A stretch of 64,000 bases of DNA from Bradyrhizobium diazoefficiens (GTDB lineage: Bacteria > Pseudomonadota > Alphaproteobacteria > Rhizobiales > Xanthobacteraceae): assembly GCF_016616885.1 (NCBI RefSeq), contig NZ_CP067102.1, positions 930,001 to 994,000 on the forward strand. Reading direction: 5' to 3'. How positions within the stretch are numbered: the first letter of the stretch is position 1; every line of letters starts with the position of its first letter. Below, one piece after another: positions 35,319 to 44,308 of this stretch. A model generated the notes under the pieces. It made no database searches and was not told where the DNA came from. It worked only from the letters and a program-made list of their open reading frames with translations. A program made the position numbers and the translations under genes.

Positions 35319-36425
35319 TTACGTCTCGACCGGAGACGAGGTGCTCTCAAGCGGAGCGTCGTTGCGCCGTTGCCAGAAGGGCGCGCCGGGAAAGCGATGC
35401 TCTGATGCATAGATTGCTCTCTGCGTGATCAGATGCGATGCGATCCCCTCCAGAAACTGCCGTTCGTAGCGCCGGGATGCCGTGTCGTCCCGCACGAGGG
35501 CGCCAGTGACCGCCTCGGCAGCCTGAACGCCGCTCCACAGTGCCGTGGCAAGGCCGTTCGCTCCCAGCGGATCGAGCGCGCTCGCGGCGTCGCCGGCCCT
35601 GATGATGCGATGGTCGATCAGCTTGGATGTCGTGGTGGTGCTCGCCGGTGCAAACTGCAAACGCGGGCACGCGGCCGGATCGATGTCGAGGCTCGCTACG
35701 CGTGCAGAGATCGCGTGGGTGCGCGAAACCAAATCGGCCCAGAGAATAGCGTCGTTGCGCAGTCCCGCCGGAAGCAGGTCCGAATCCGTGAAGAAGCAGA
35801 GCAGGATGCGATTGCCCGGCATCACCGACATATACCACCATCCCGCCGCCACCGCCTCGACAAGTGTCGCCGGCATGGCTTCGACATCTTGCTCGAGCTC
35901 GAAAATCGCGTAGCAGGCCACGAGCTTGTCGAGACGACGCATCGGTGTTGCGCCGCCGGCCGTGACCGAGGCGCGGCCGGAGCAGTCGATGACAAACGCC
36001 GCTTCGATCGAAGAGCCATCGGCTAGATCGACAACGACGTGGGCTGGTGTTTGCGAGAGCCGGCGGGCCTTGGCGGAGTGCCGCGCGACGTCGTCGGCAT
36101 CGAGCGCCTTGGCCATGCGGCTCTCCAACTGCCGCCGGTCGATATGCCAGCCCGACTCGCTTTCCTGGTGAAATGAATCCCGCCGCAGTGTGGCGCTGCC
36201 CCATATCGAATAGCGCCCTTGACACGCGATCGCGGTCTCCGCGTCGAGCAGGCCAAGCCAGCCGAGTCTCTCAAGATGCGGAGAGGCTCGGAATGAAAGG
36301 GTTTCGCCACGGTTGGCGGTGTCCTGGCTGGGCGCAACGAGGAGCGGACGACATCCTCGTTGCAACAGGGTGCGGGCACAGGCCATGCCTGCCATTCCCG
36401 CGCCCAGAATCACGACCTGATGCAC
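35319..36425 (-). CDS. LodB-like FAD-dependent oxidoreductase
   Basis: This 368-residue flavoprotein begins with the FAD motif VVILGAGMAGMACARTLLQRG. It has a further FAD site in RIIRAGDAASALDPLGANGLA, as in tryptophan-halogenase/LodB proteins. LodB and GoxB proteins are required to build the cysteine tryptophylquinone cofactor in the partner LodA or GoxA. The GTG at 36425, four bases after the LodA-like stop, is the chosen start; an in-frame TTG at 36485 would overlap it. The tight pairing supports the assignment. Confidence 0.8.
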   Translation of the reverse strand: MHQVVILGAGMAGMACARTLLQRGCRPLLVAPSQDTANRGETLSFRASPHLERLGWLGLLDAETAIACQGRYSIWGSATLRRDSFHQESESGWHIDRRQLESRMAKALDADDVARHSAKARRLSQTPAHVVVDLADGSSIEAAFVIDCSGRASVTAGGATPMRRLDKLVACYAIFELEQDVEAMPATLVEAVAAGWWYMSVMPGNRILLCFFTDSDLLPAGLRNDAILWADLVSRTHAISARVASLDIDPAACPRLQFAPASTTTTSKLIDHRIIRAGDAASALDPLGANGLATALWSGVQAAEAVTGALVRDDTASRRYERQFLEGIASHLITQRAIYASEHRFPGAPFWQRRNDAPLESTSSPVET

Positions 36426-36429
36426 GCGC

Positions 36430-38394
36430 TCAGGTGCGGTTTTTGATCGCGGACATATCCAGCGTGCCGCGCTGCACTTCGACAAAGACGTCCTTGGGAA
36501 TGCCTGGGAGGTCCTTCGGTCCGGTGCGGCGCACGACGACGCCCATTTGCGTCCACAACTCGATCATTCGCCGCAGCCCGTCGGTGTAGCCGGCCTCGAC
36601 ATGCAGGCCGACGCCGGCCGCGCCGCGCGACCACGCGACCCGCGAATGATAGAAGCGCAGCCGCTCCTCCGCCGAGAGATCGGCGCGCATCATCTGTTGG
36701 TAGAAACCCTCCGGCAGGACGTCGACGGGAAGCAGCGCAGGCCACCAGACCGGAGTCGGGAAACCCTCGGCCGTCAGCACGGACTGGCAGCTGAATGCGT
36801 CGCCCTGCCAGGGAACGCCCATCCATCGCGTGAGATCGCCCGGGGCCTGCGGCCCCACCGGCGCGCCATCGTCCTTCCGGTCGGGATGACCGGAGAAGAC
36901 ATTTTGCGGATTGAGCTGCAATCCGACGTCCTGAACAAGGTTCTTCCTTGTCGAGATCGCAATGCGGAAAGGCAGCGGCGTTTCCTTCGCGGTCCGATAC
37001 AGCGCGGCATGGCGGATCGGCCATGTGATCTCGACGCCGGGATGGAACGCACCCCCCGAGCACGCATCCAGCGCCGCACGCGTGAGCGCCTCCGGCCGGA
37101 GCGACAACGGCATGTCGTCGAGCTTCTCGACCGCGTTGGCGGCGGCGTCGTTGAGGTCGTCGGTGAATTCGCCCTTGGCCCAGTGGCTCAGGATGGCGTA
37201 TTGGGCCGGCGTCAGCGCGAGCCAGCCGGTCGGGCTTCCCGGGAAGTTGACGCCATCTCCGAGCATCGGCGGCAGCGCGTCTGAGCGTCGGTCTTCGCCG
37301 CCGGGCTTGCGGAACGCGGCCAGGACCTTTTCGCGCGTGGGGCGCGCTTTCGCCGCGGGGTCCGCTAGCGACTGGACCACGACGGGGTCGGACAGATCAT
37401 CGAGATCGGTCCAGGCCTTGCTGAGGTAGGAGGCCTGCACGATCCATTGCATCATGCCGGCGCGCCGCAGGATCGGAAGGACATCCCGGCGAAACGACAC
37501 CGGGGCGGACGGCGACGTCATGTGTCCGGACGCGATCATCGCTTCCCGTGCCGCGTCGTAGAGACTGACGATCGGCTCGATCTGCGGTGCGAATTTCGGA
37601 CCGCAGCAGACGACCCAGGCCGGCTCGCAGGCCATGTCCGTGCCGCCGACCCTGACGCTGGCCTTCACCCAGCCGTCACACCAGTCATCGTGCCACCCGT
37701 CATTGTTGGTGAAGTCGCGCACCGGATTCTGCGGCAAGGCGGAATTGGAGATGCCGTCGGCAGGAAATACCAGGAGCCGTCCGGCCTCATCGGTACGCAG
37801 ATGACCGAGGGTCACCGGCAAGGTCTTCCAGAACCGGCCGGCCATGCGATAGGCCGCATCAAGACCATCGGTGTTCTTCGAAGCGCCTTCGATCCGGACC
37901 GGACCTGCGTCGATGACCAGCATGTCTTCGCGGCGGGCCGGCTCGATGGCGGCATTGCGCAACGCGCCGGGGATACCCGGAGCTTTGTCGCCGCCGTCCA
38001 TCGCGTTCGAATAGCCGTACCAGGCCGCCTTGCTGTTTGCCACGTGTACGGTCCATCGCAGGCCGTCGGCCTCGCCGAGCTCACGAACGACGCGCCCCTG
38101 ATCGTCGTAACCATACACGCGAAAACGCTGAACCTGCTTCTTGATGCGGTTCGGTCCCTGTTTGAATCCGCCCGCAGGCTCGTTCACCAGGCCCGGCACC
38201 TCGGGCGCGAGGAACCATTCATCGCCATTGCCGACGCGCGAAAAGCCGATCGCCGGGAAAATCGCCGCGCGCACGATGGACGCCCCGGCGGGTGCTTGGG
38301 CCTGCGCCAGCGCCGGCAACACGGCCGCCCTGAAAAGTGCCGGGCCTGCAAAACCGACGGCGGATGCGCTGATCAGGAAGTCGCGGCGTTTCAT
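36430..38394 (-). CDS. LodA-like L-amino-acid oxidase (cysteine tryptophylquinone type)
   Basis: This 654-residue protein is of LodA/GoxA size. The N-terminus is family-specific (IVRAAIFPAIGFSRVGNGDEWF). Cys445 in DACSGGAFHPGVEITW and the Trp residues at 524 and 529 (TRWMGVPWQGDAFSC) are the candidates for the Cys-Trp quinone crosslink. Unusually it starts with a twin-arginine signal (MKRRDFLISASAVGFAG), so the folded enzyme would be exported. LodA-type enzymes oxidise lysine or glycine, giving hydrogen peroxide. The amino acid used here is unknown. Confidence 0.85.
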   Translation of the reverse strand: MKRRDFLISASAVGFAGPALFRAAVLPALAQAQAPAGASIVRAAIFPAIGFSRVGNGDEWFLAPEVPGLVNEPAGGFKQGPNRIKKQVQRFRVYGYDDQGRVVRELGEADGLRWTVHVANSKAAWYGYSNAMDGGDKAPGIPGALRNAAIEPARREDMLVIDAGPVRIEGASKNTDGLDAAYRMAGRFWKTLPVTLGHLRTDEAGRLLVFPADGISNSALPQNPVRDFTNNDGWHDDWCDGWVKASVRVGGTDMACEPAWVVCCGPKFAPQIEPIVSLYDAAREAMIASGHMTSPSAPVSFRRDVLPILRRAGMMQWIVQASYLSKAWTDLDDLSDPVVVQSLADPAAKARPTREKVLAAFRKPGGEDRRSDALPPMLGDGVNFPGSPTGWLALTPAQYAILSHWAKGEFTDDLNDAAANAVEKLDDMPLSLRPEALTRAALDACSGGAFHPGVEITWPIRHAALYRTAKETPLPFRIAISTRKNLVQDVGLQLNPQNVFSGHPDRKDDGAPVGPQAPGDLTRWMGVPWQGDAFSCQSVLTAEGFPTPVWWPALLPVDVLPEGFYQQMMRADLSAEERLRFYHSRVAWSRGAAGVGLHVEAGYTDGLRRMIELWTQMGVVVRRTGPKDLPGIPKDVFVEVQRGTLDMSAIKNRT

Positions 38395-38791
38395 GAACGA
38401 ATGTCTCCGGTTGATGACCCACGATGACGCATGACCAGTCCCCCGAACGGAGTGCAGAATCAACGAACCAGCGCGTAGCACCTCGACCGAGGGCGGGTAT
38501 CAATGGAATCGAATGTCGGGGAGCGCGATCGGCCGGTCGAGCGATCACTAAGTAGAATTCTTTAAGATGTGGTTTTCTGGCGTTTCTGGTCCGCAAAAAA
38601 GATCTGTCGGCGCCTTCGTTCACCGCAGCAATGCGCGACCGACCGGCTCACATGAAGCGAAGGTCTTCCAGTGCTGCCTCATCCTCGAAATGCCTGTCAC
38701 CGCAATTAGCGTGTCTCACTTACGGGGTGCAGTCCAGCACTGTCACCCTAATCCTAGTGGAGTTTCAGCCGTTTAGGACGAAGCGGGCCGA
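38395..38791. other. Gap upstream of the LodA-like gene
   Basis: No gene is supported. It carries the LodA promoter side. Near 38694-38760 it has repeated TGTCACC-type units (CTGTCACCGCAATT, then GTGTCTCACTTACGGGGTGC, then CACTGTCACC) that look like a terminal remnant of an insertion element. The first of these matches 22795-22808. Confidence 0.45.
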
Positions 38792-39310
38792 CTATTTGTC
38801 GTCACTTTCGTTTCCGGGGATTGGCGGTAACGTCGAAGCCAATTGCTCCTCGATGTCGATTCCGTAGAGATATCCGAGTAGTGCGACTTGCTGACCAAAA
38901 ACAGAGCGAAGCTTGCCCAATCCGAGCAAGAACTCCTCTTGTTGGTAAAGGCCGCGCTGATGAAGCATGTGCTGCCCGCTCTCCTGCATCACCGGATGGG
39001 TCAAGAAGTCGCGACATGCGGCACGCATCGCTCTGAATGCTTCTTTTGCCGGCGAGCCGTCGCCGACGCGCTTAAGACCCGACGTCAATTCGTGGCGCAT
39101 TTCGATGACTGATTTAATAACATAATCGGGCTGCTCGCTGATCGCGCCAACGTAGAGCGCCCGTCTGTCCTCAAGCGATGTGATAACGTCGCGAACCACC
39201 TGCCGCTCCGGCTCCGGCGCCTTGAAGCTCACGCCAAATCCGAAGGCGGAAATTCCACCAAGACGGCTTAGTAGGGACTGCGATTGCACTTTCGCGCGCT
39301 TTAATTTCAT
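38792..39310 (-). CDS. Hypothetical protein (DUF6650-like)
   Basis: This 172-residue protein starts at ATG 39310 with GGAG nine bases upstream. Patterns LLSRLGGISAFGFGVSF, VVRDVITSLEDRRALYVG, SVIEMRHELTSGL and AMRAACRDFL resemble an uncharacterised family I recall as DUF6650; the family name is from memory. The C-terminal half is helical. It lies inside the putative island and has no operon partner, and no function can be proposed. Confidence 0.6.
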   Translation of the reverse strand: MKLKRAKVQSQSLLSRLGGISAFGFGVSFKAPEPERQVVRDVITSLEDRRALYVGAISEQPDYVIKSVIEMRHELTSGLKRVGDGSPAKEAFRAMRAACRDFLTHPVMQESGQHMLHQRGLYQQEEFLLGLGKLRSVFGQQVALLGYLYGIDIEEQLASTLPPIPGNESDDK

Positions 39311-39358
39311 GGCCCACACTCCAACCTGTTGCTACCATCGGTTGTCAGCCAAACCTTT

Positions 39359-39490
39359 ATGGTAGAGGCGATTCCAGACGACGTAATCGATTATGTCCGC
39401 GAAGTGTTTGCAGAGGCGAACCGCGAAGCGACCATGACGTTAGCACGCCAGCCCTCTGCGCATGAGGGAGTTACGGTGCACCAAATATAA
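39359..39490 (+). CDS. Short open reading frame, possible truncated gene
   Basis: A 43-codon frame reads MVEAIPDDVIDYVREVFAEA followed by NREATMTLARQPSAHEG. The amphipathic start looks protein-like, but it stops 30 bases before the degenerate tRNA copy. It may be the N-terminal remnant of a gene cut by integration. No clear ribosome site was seen. Confidence 0.3.
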   Translation: MVEAIPDDVIDYVREVFAEANREATMTLARQPSAHEGVTVHQI

Positions 39491-39520
39491 GTACAAGGTT
39501 ATGCAAGCATTTCTCATTGA

Positions 39521-39597
39521 CGCGGGATAGGGCAGCCCGGTAGCTCGTCAGCCTCACAACCTGAAGCTCATAGGTTCAAATCCTATCCCCGCAACCA
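39521..39597 (+). pseudogene. Degenerate copy of tRNA-fMet (candidate attachment site)
   Basis: The 77-nt sequence matches the tRNA at 22563 except at six positions: 7, 9, 11, 32, 37 and 47. The changes break acceptor pair 7-66, make a C-C mismatch in the anticodon stem and turn the anticodon from CAT to CAC. The last 30 bases are identical. It is unlikely to be a working initiator and probably marks the other end of an integrated element. Confidence 0.85.
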
Positions 39598-39785
39598 AAT
39601 AAGCCTCTGAGTGTATGAGGTTTTAGAATGCCGCCCTCCGGGGCGGGCCTTGGGCTCTATATCCATAAGCCGGAAACCGGCCTGCCCTGGCTTCAGCCCT
39701 GTCCTTGCGGATCAAGAACATCCAAACGAAGCTTTGGTTGGATGATCTGCAACATGTATTCTGTCCGTGCCGGCAGGAGATTGAT

Positions 39786-40097
39786 ATGCACATGGAGATC
39801 GAAAAGCACCGGGACGCCCTAAGGGCGCTGTGTGATCACTATGGGGTGGTGCGGCTCGAGCTGTTCGGTTCCGGAGCGCGTGGTGCCGATTTCGACGCGG
39901 CAAGAAGTGATGCGGATTTTCTCGTCGAGTTCGACAGGAATAGCGGCCTGGCGCCGCTCGACCAATTTGTCGGCTTCGCCGAAGCCCTCGAACGGCTTCT
40001 CGGACGTCCCGTCGATCTCATCGAATCTTCCGCCCTCAAAAACCCCTATGTGCGGGCAACGATCAACCAGTCGAAAGAGTTGATCTATTCCGCGTGA
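39786..40097 (+). CDS. MntA-type nucleotidyltransferase antitoxin
   Basis: This 103-residue minimal nucleotidyltransferase has the GSGARG segment at residues 28-33 and SDADFLVEF around 41-49, the GS...DxD catalytic pattern of the MNT family. In MNT-HEPN toxin-antitoxin pairs this enzyme silences the HepT RNase by AMPylation. The ATG at 39786 follows GCAGGAGA. Its stop overlaps the HepT start region (GTGA at 40094). Confidence 0.85.
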   Translation: MHMEIEKHRDALRALCDHYGVVRLELFGSGARGADFDAARSDADFLVEFDRNSGLAPLDQFVGFAEALERLLGRPVDLIESSALKNPYVRATINQSKELIYSA

Positions 40098-40442
40098 TCC
40101 GCCTGCCCTCTATGCGGCGCGCAGCAGGCCGCCGAAGCGATCACCGAGTTTACTGCGGGCCTCGATGTTTCAGATTACCGGGCGAGCCCGCGGATCCGTT
40201 CTGCAGTGGAGCGGCAGTTCGAGATCATCGGCGAGGCGCTGAACCGACTGTCGAAGGAAGCTCCGGATCTTGCCGACCGAGTGCCCAACCTGCGCAAGAT
40301 CGTCAGCTTCCGTAACCTCCTGATCCACGGCTATGCTGTTGTTGATGACGGACGCGTATGGGAGATCGTCACTACCATGCTGCCTTCCTTGCGCGCCACT
40401 GTAACGGCTCTCCTGACTGATCTCGGGCCGCCGGACGCATGA
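40094..40442 (+). pseudogene. HepT-like HEPN toxin, frameshifted near its start
   Basis: The GTG at 40094 gives VIRLPS, the usual HepT start, and then loses frame. The body is readable one frame over from 40098: QQAAEAITEFTAGLDVSDYR, then RSAVERQFEIIGEALNRLS, and the RNase motif RNLLIHGY (R-x4-6-H). A small deletion around 40108-40124 explains the shift. The first in-frame start codon of the body is the GTG at 40206, which would give a 78-residue protein lacking the first helices. Confidence 0.75.
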
Positions 40443-40539
40443 GCCTCGTTCCTGAAGCTCATCGGTTTGGTCAGTTCAATTTAGTCACCGACAAGCGCTT
40501 AGGGCAACGGATCGAAGTGCTAGCGGTCTTCAGGCCCCC

Positions 40540-41577
40540 TCAAAACCCCGTAATCACCTTCCCATCCGCCCCCACCAGCGTCGACGGCGCTTCCCCGAAC
40601 ACCAGCCCATCCGGCTGAAACTTGATCGTCTTCCCGCCCTCCACGAACTCCGCGAAATTCCTTGGCGTCGCCGAGTGCACGCCGTTCGTCAGGAAGTCGT
40701 CGATCTCGTAGCAGGTGTCAGGCTTGCCGCCGGAGCCTTCGCCCAAAAACTTCTGGAAGTTCTGGCTCGTGATCTTCGCCTTCTTGCGCGCCGACCAGTT
40801 GGTATAGCGGCGGAAGAGCTTTGGCAGAATCACCGGGCCCTTGTCGGTCGCGAGCACGTCGGTCTCGTTTTTCTTGGGCTCGCGCAGGTCGAAGTCGAAG
40901 GCGGGAATGGTTTTGGCGAGGTGCTTCCAGACCGGCAGCTTCTTCGTGCGCGCGGTCTTGGTCAGTGCAAGGAAGGCCTTGATCTCGTCGTCGTTCATCG
41001 AAGAGTAGAACGTCGGATAGGCAAAGCCCTGCTCGACGAGCCAGCGGTTGATGTCGACCGTCTTGTTCGCAACCGTTACCTCGATATCGCCGACCATCCG
41101 CCCATAGGTGTCGAACACCTCGTTCGGCGCATCGACATGGGTGAACACCCGGCAGGCGAGCGTCGCCTCGCCGGTGCTGGCGAGGAAGTCATGCAGCGCC
41201 TTGGTCGAGGTCGCGCCGAGGAATTGCCGGTAGGAGTGCGTGACCTCGTGATAGGCCTGCCGCTTGGCATCTAGCAGGCCCTTCTTCTCGGCGGGCGAGA
41301 GCGGCGCCGGCATATAGTGCAGTTCGGGGGCGTCGATGCCCTGGAGCCGGATGGTGAGCTTGCCGTTCTTGATCGGCGCCGTGTTGGTTCGCCCTTTGAC
41401 CTTGGCATTGTCGAAGACGTGGGTCGGCTGGAATGGCGATGAATCGTTTTTGCGGAAGCGGATCGCGTCGGGGGCGACGTCCACCACGACCTTCGTGGTG
41501 TCGGCATCGGACCGTCCCTCGGGCCAGAACTGGCTGACCTCGATCGTGCCTTCGACTTCCAGCAATCCAACCGGCAT
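40540..41577 (-). CDS. Staphylococcal-nuclease-like (TNase) domain protein
   Basis: This 345-residue protein has an SNase-type OB fold. KLTIRLQGIDAPELHYM carries the conserved Asp after the beta-barrel strand, and VFDTYGRMVGDIEV and RWLVEQGFAYPTFY follow the nuclease layout. The long C-terminal extension (residues ~190-345) has no recognised domain. GAGGAG precedes ATG 41577. No signal peptide is seen, so a cytoplasmic or non-classical role is likely. Confidence 0.75.
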   Translation of the reverse strand: MPVGLLEVEGTIEVSQFWPEGRSDADTTKVVVDVAPDAIRFRKNDSSPFQPTHVFDNAKVKGRTNTAPIKNGKLTIRLQGIDAPELHYMPAPLSPAEKKGLLDAKRQAYHEVTHSYRQFLGATSTKALHDFLASTGEATLACRVFTHVDAPNEVFDTYGRMVGDIEVTVANKTVDINRWLVEQGFAYPTFYSSMNDDEIKAFLALTKTARTKKLPVWKHLAKTIPAFDFDLREPKKNETDVLATDKGPVILPKLFRRYTNWSARKKAKITSQNFQKFLGEGSGGKPDTCYEIDDFLTNGVHSATPRNFAEFVEGGKTIKFQPDGLVFGEAPSTLVGADGKVITGF

Positions 41578-41726
41578 CGGCCGCTCCTCATGAGTTTTTG
41601 CGGCCGCAAGGCGACTCGCACGCAATGAGACGGAGCGGACCATCTTCGTACGACAGGCCCATGACGGAGGAGATGCGGGGACACGCAGCAGCAGTGCTGG
41701 CTTGGTGCGCTTGCAACCGACGCAGC

Positions 41727-41762
41727 AAAAAAAGCGCGAGCCGGCAAAGTGCCGGCCCGCGC
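41727..41762 (-). terminator. Rho-independent terminator
   Basis: On the minus strand the stem GCGCGGGCCGGCA / TGCCGGCTCGCGC (one mismatch) with a 3-nt loop is followed by seven T. It ends the transcript of the hypothetical gene at 41791-42348. Confidence 0.9.
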
Positions 41763-41790
41763 CGTCTGGATCAAATGATGGCTCCGCGAT

Positions 41791-42348
41791 CTAGCCCAGG
41801 CTCAGCCCTTCGCTGGCTTCAACGGACCGACTATCGTCAGCTCGACGAGCGTCGCGCGCCGGCTTGTACGGACAGACCATCGTCAGGTAGAGCAGCGTGG
41901 GCGTCTTGCTGTCTCCCTCGTATTCCCACTCCAGCCGGATCTCATGAGTGTTCGCGGCGGGGTCGGTCTCTTCGTGCGTCGTGATGTGGGTCTTCATCGG
42001 AATCGGCGGCTCCGAATTGAAGCATTTCCGGACGCTGGCGTCGAGCAGCGCGCATCGGGTCAGAGGAACGACGTCGGGTTCGTCCCTGGACAGCGGGGTG
42101 GTGTTGGGCTGGGCCGCGAGATCGACGCGCACCCGACCCTTCTCCTTGTGCCAATGCTTCGCGCTGCCCTGCGGCCACTTCGAGGCGGGCGTCAGTATCA
42201 GGTGGTACTGGCCGTATTCCAGGGTCGGCAGATCGATGTGAGGCGATGCCTTGAGCTTGGCCACGCTCTTTTTCATGTTCGCCAGAGGGTAGTAGTTGCT
42301 GTTCATCAAGTTCCTGAATGCAGCCGTGGTGTAAGGTCTCGAACCCAT
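41791..42348 (-). CDS. Hypothetical protein
   Basis: This 185-residue protein with AGGGAAAAGG ahead of ATG 42348 is followed by a strong terminator, so it is a real gene. It contains strand-like segments QYHLILTPASKWPQG and HEIRLEWEYEGDSKTPTLLYLTMV and a charged end. I do not recognise a family. It has no signal peptide and appears monocistronic. Confidence 0.65.
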   Translation of the reverse strand: MGSRPYTTAAFRNLMNSNYYPLANMKKSVAKLKASPHIDLPTLEYGQYHLILTPASKWPQGSAKHWHKEKGRVRVDLAAQPNTTPLSRDEPDVVPLTRCALLDASVRKCFNSEPPIPMKTHITTHEETDPAANTHEIRLEWEYEGDSKTPTLLYLTMVCPYKPARDARRADDSRSVEASEGLSLG

Positions 42349-43093
42349 CGCCTTTTCCCTCAGTAAGTTGTTTTTTTTCGCAGCCCAGCGAAACTTGTCG
42401 CCTGGAACGAAAGCCTGGCGGCTTACAATCCGAAGCTTCCGCTCGCCCGGCGTTGGAATGATACGACCTGAGAGTGAGTTGTCCAGAACAACAACGGCCG
42501 TGCACTTGATTCTCGCGCCAGCGTGCTTGCTGACGCCGCATCTTCGCGGAAAAGCGACGCCGAGAGCGTTTCGTTGTGCAAGCTTGCGCTCTCACTTGTC
42601 GGCAGCGCTCGCTAAATTCAGTTGGCCTTACGTGTCGGCTGTACGCGGCTCCCAGCGGGTAAACGCAACTGTTGCATCGAGCGAGGCGAACCGGACCATC
42701 ATCCTCTCCGCCTTGCGCGCCGCGATCGCGATCGCATCCGAAAGCGGCGCGAAGCCGCTGCTGCAAAAGGCCGAGGCGATGCGGAACGGCATGCTCGCAG
42801 AGGGCGATCAGGCGACCTGACCTGGGGTGCGCGACGTCCGGGGCTTTTGCCCGACGGGTCAAATAAATTTTGCAGGTGATACAAGGACTTGGCTACTGTG
42901 CATGGGGTTGTTTTCGCGCCCTTTCCGGCAGGCGGCCCGCGCGGTGTGATGACAAGTCCCTTGCGCAGGCGCCAAGGTCGGCTACCGTTGGCACGCTAGT
43001 CGCCGGGTTAGGTGACGATTTGATTGATCTATTTTAGCATCCGAATTCATCGGCGCCGCGACGGCGCGACGCCCACCGGACGAGGCGGGGGCC
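42349..43093. other. Long gap without a supported gene
   Basis: About 745 bases. A plus-strand frame ending at 42820 finishes with a helix-like stretch (RTIILSALRAAIAIASES...) and could hide a short gene from about 42640, but no start with a ribosome site supports it. The rest holds the promoter regions of the two divergent flanking genes. Confidence 0.4.
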
Positions 43094-44296
43094 ATGATCA
43101 TACGGGACCAGGCAGCACTGTTGGCGCCGGTCGAGCGCGATTTGCGGCTCGATCTCTTCCGCGGCATCGGCCTGTGGATGATCTTCCTCGATCACATCCC
43201 GCACGACGTCGTGGCCTGGCTGACGCTGCGCAATTACGGCTTCAGCGATGCCGCCGAGTTCTTCGTCTTCATCTCCGGTTATCTGGTCGGCTGGATCTAC
43301 GGGCCGATCGTCGCCGGCGGCTGGTTCCTCGCCGCGCTGAAGCGGCTGTGGCGCCGGGCGGCGGAAATGTATGTCGCCCACATCATGCTGTTCCTGCTGT
43401 TCACGGCGCAGATCGCCCGCACCGCGCGCCGCTTTGACAATCCGATGTACGAGCACGAGTTCAACGTCTTCAATTTCCTGGCGCATCCGGACGAGCTGAT
43501 CGGGCAGGCGATCGTGCTGAAATACAAGCCGGTCAATCTCGACGTGCTGCCGCTCTACATCACGCTGGTGTTCGCCTCGCCCTTCATCGTCTGGTGCCTG
43601 GTGCGCCGGCCGAACCTGACGCTCGCGGCATCCGTGGTGCTCTACGTGGTGTCGCGCTGGTTCGACTGGAACGTCGCCTCCTATCCGCCCGGCACCACCT
43701 GGTATTTCAACCCGTTCTGCTGGCAGCTGATGTTCGTGTTCGCCGCCTGGTGCGGCATCGGCCAGATCGACAAGATCGGCCAATGGGTGTGGTCGAGGGC
43801 GGCGATGGCGCTGGCCGCGGCCTGGCTGGTTTTTGCGCTCCTGATCGTGATGACCTGGCACGTCCACGCGCTCGAGGTCATGATCCCGAAATGGATGATC
43901 AAGGCGATCTACCCGATCGACAAGACCGACCTCGACATGCTGCGCTTCACGCATTTCCTGGCGCTGGCGATCTGGGTGACGCATTTCGTCTCGCGCAAAT
44001 GGAAGGCGCTGCATACGGTGTGGCTGCGTCCCGTCATCCTCTGCGGCCAGCACTCGCTGCCGATCTTCTGCCTAGGCGTCTTCCTGTCGTTCTCCGCGCA
44101 CTGGATTTTGACGCAATACACCAAGGGCGTCTGGGAGCAGCTCGCGGTCTCGCTCCTCGGCATCGTCATCATGATCGGCGCCGCCTGGCTGCTCGATCGT
44201 GCCGAGCGGGTGCCGAACCTGTTCGTGAAAGTGACCGACGTCGATGAACCCGGGACCGCCGTCGAGCGCGCACCGGCCGCCAATGCGAGCCGCTGA
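43094..44296 (+). CDS. opgC: OpgC-type glucan modification protein
   Basis: This 400-residue multi-spanning protein (about ten segments) has the OpgC pattern: RLDLFRGIGLWMIFLDHIPHD near residue 15, AAEFFVFISGYLVGW, and GQHSLPIFCLGVFLSF. The family belongs to membrane acyltransferases; OpgC of Rhodobacter sphaeroides succinylates osmoregulated periplasmic glucans. It is followed by a DUF2059 gene 13 bases later. A role in glucan substitution is inferred from the family. Confidence 0.85.
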   Translation: MIIRDQAALLAPVERDLRLDLFRGIGLWMIFLDHIPHDVVAWLTLRNYGFSDAAEFFVFISGYLVGWIYGPIVAGGWFLAALKRLWRRAAEMYVAHIMLFLLFTAQIARTARRFDNPMYEHEFNVFNFLAHPDELIGQAIVLKYKPVNLDVLPLYITLVFASPFIVWCLVRRPNLTLAASVVLYVVSRWFDWNVASYPPGTTWYFNPFCWQLMFVFAAWCGIGQIDKIGQWVWSRAAMALAAAWLVFALLIVMTWHVHALEVMIPKWMIKAIYPIDKTDLDMLRFTHFLALAIWVTHFVSRKWKALHTVWLRPVILCGQHSLPIFCLGVFLSFSAHWILTQYTKGVWEQLAVSLLGIVIMIGAAWLLDRAERVPNLFVKVTDVDEPGTAVERAPAANASR

Positions 44297-44308
44297 GTGG
44301 AGAGGTCC

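Larger units (their letters stand above)
22640..39597. mobile_element. Putative tRNA-fMet-associated genomic island
   Basis: The 17-kb interval starts right after an intact initiator tRNA gene and ends with a degenerate copy. That copy keeps the last 30 nt (including CCA) identical, the usual footprint of integration at a tRNA 3' end. The content is accessory: a sugar cassette, a ribose-type ABC transporter, a LodA/LodB pair and short orphan reading frames. No integrase or transposase was found inside, so the element may be decayed or its integrase may lie elsewhere. Boundaries are inferred. Confidence 0.5.

Noticed and set aside
39521..39597. A second functional tRNA (fMet, or Val with CAC)
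   Set aside because: Mismatches in the acceptor and anticodon stems and an initiator-type body with the wrong anticodon argue for a decayed copy.
42368..42820. A 150-codon plus-strand frame in the 42.4-43.1 kb gap
   Set aside because: Most of the translation looks non-coding and there is no ribosome site; only the last 40 residues look protein-like, so it is mentioned as a gap note only.
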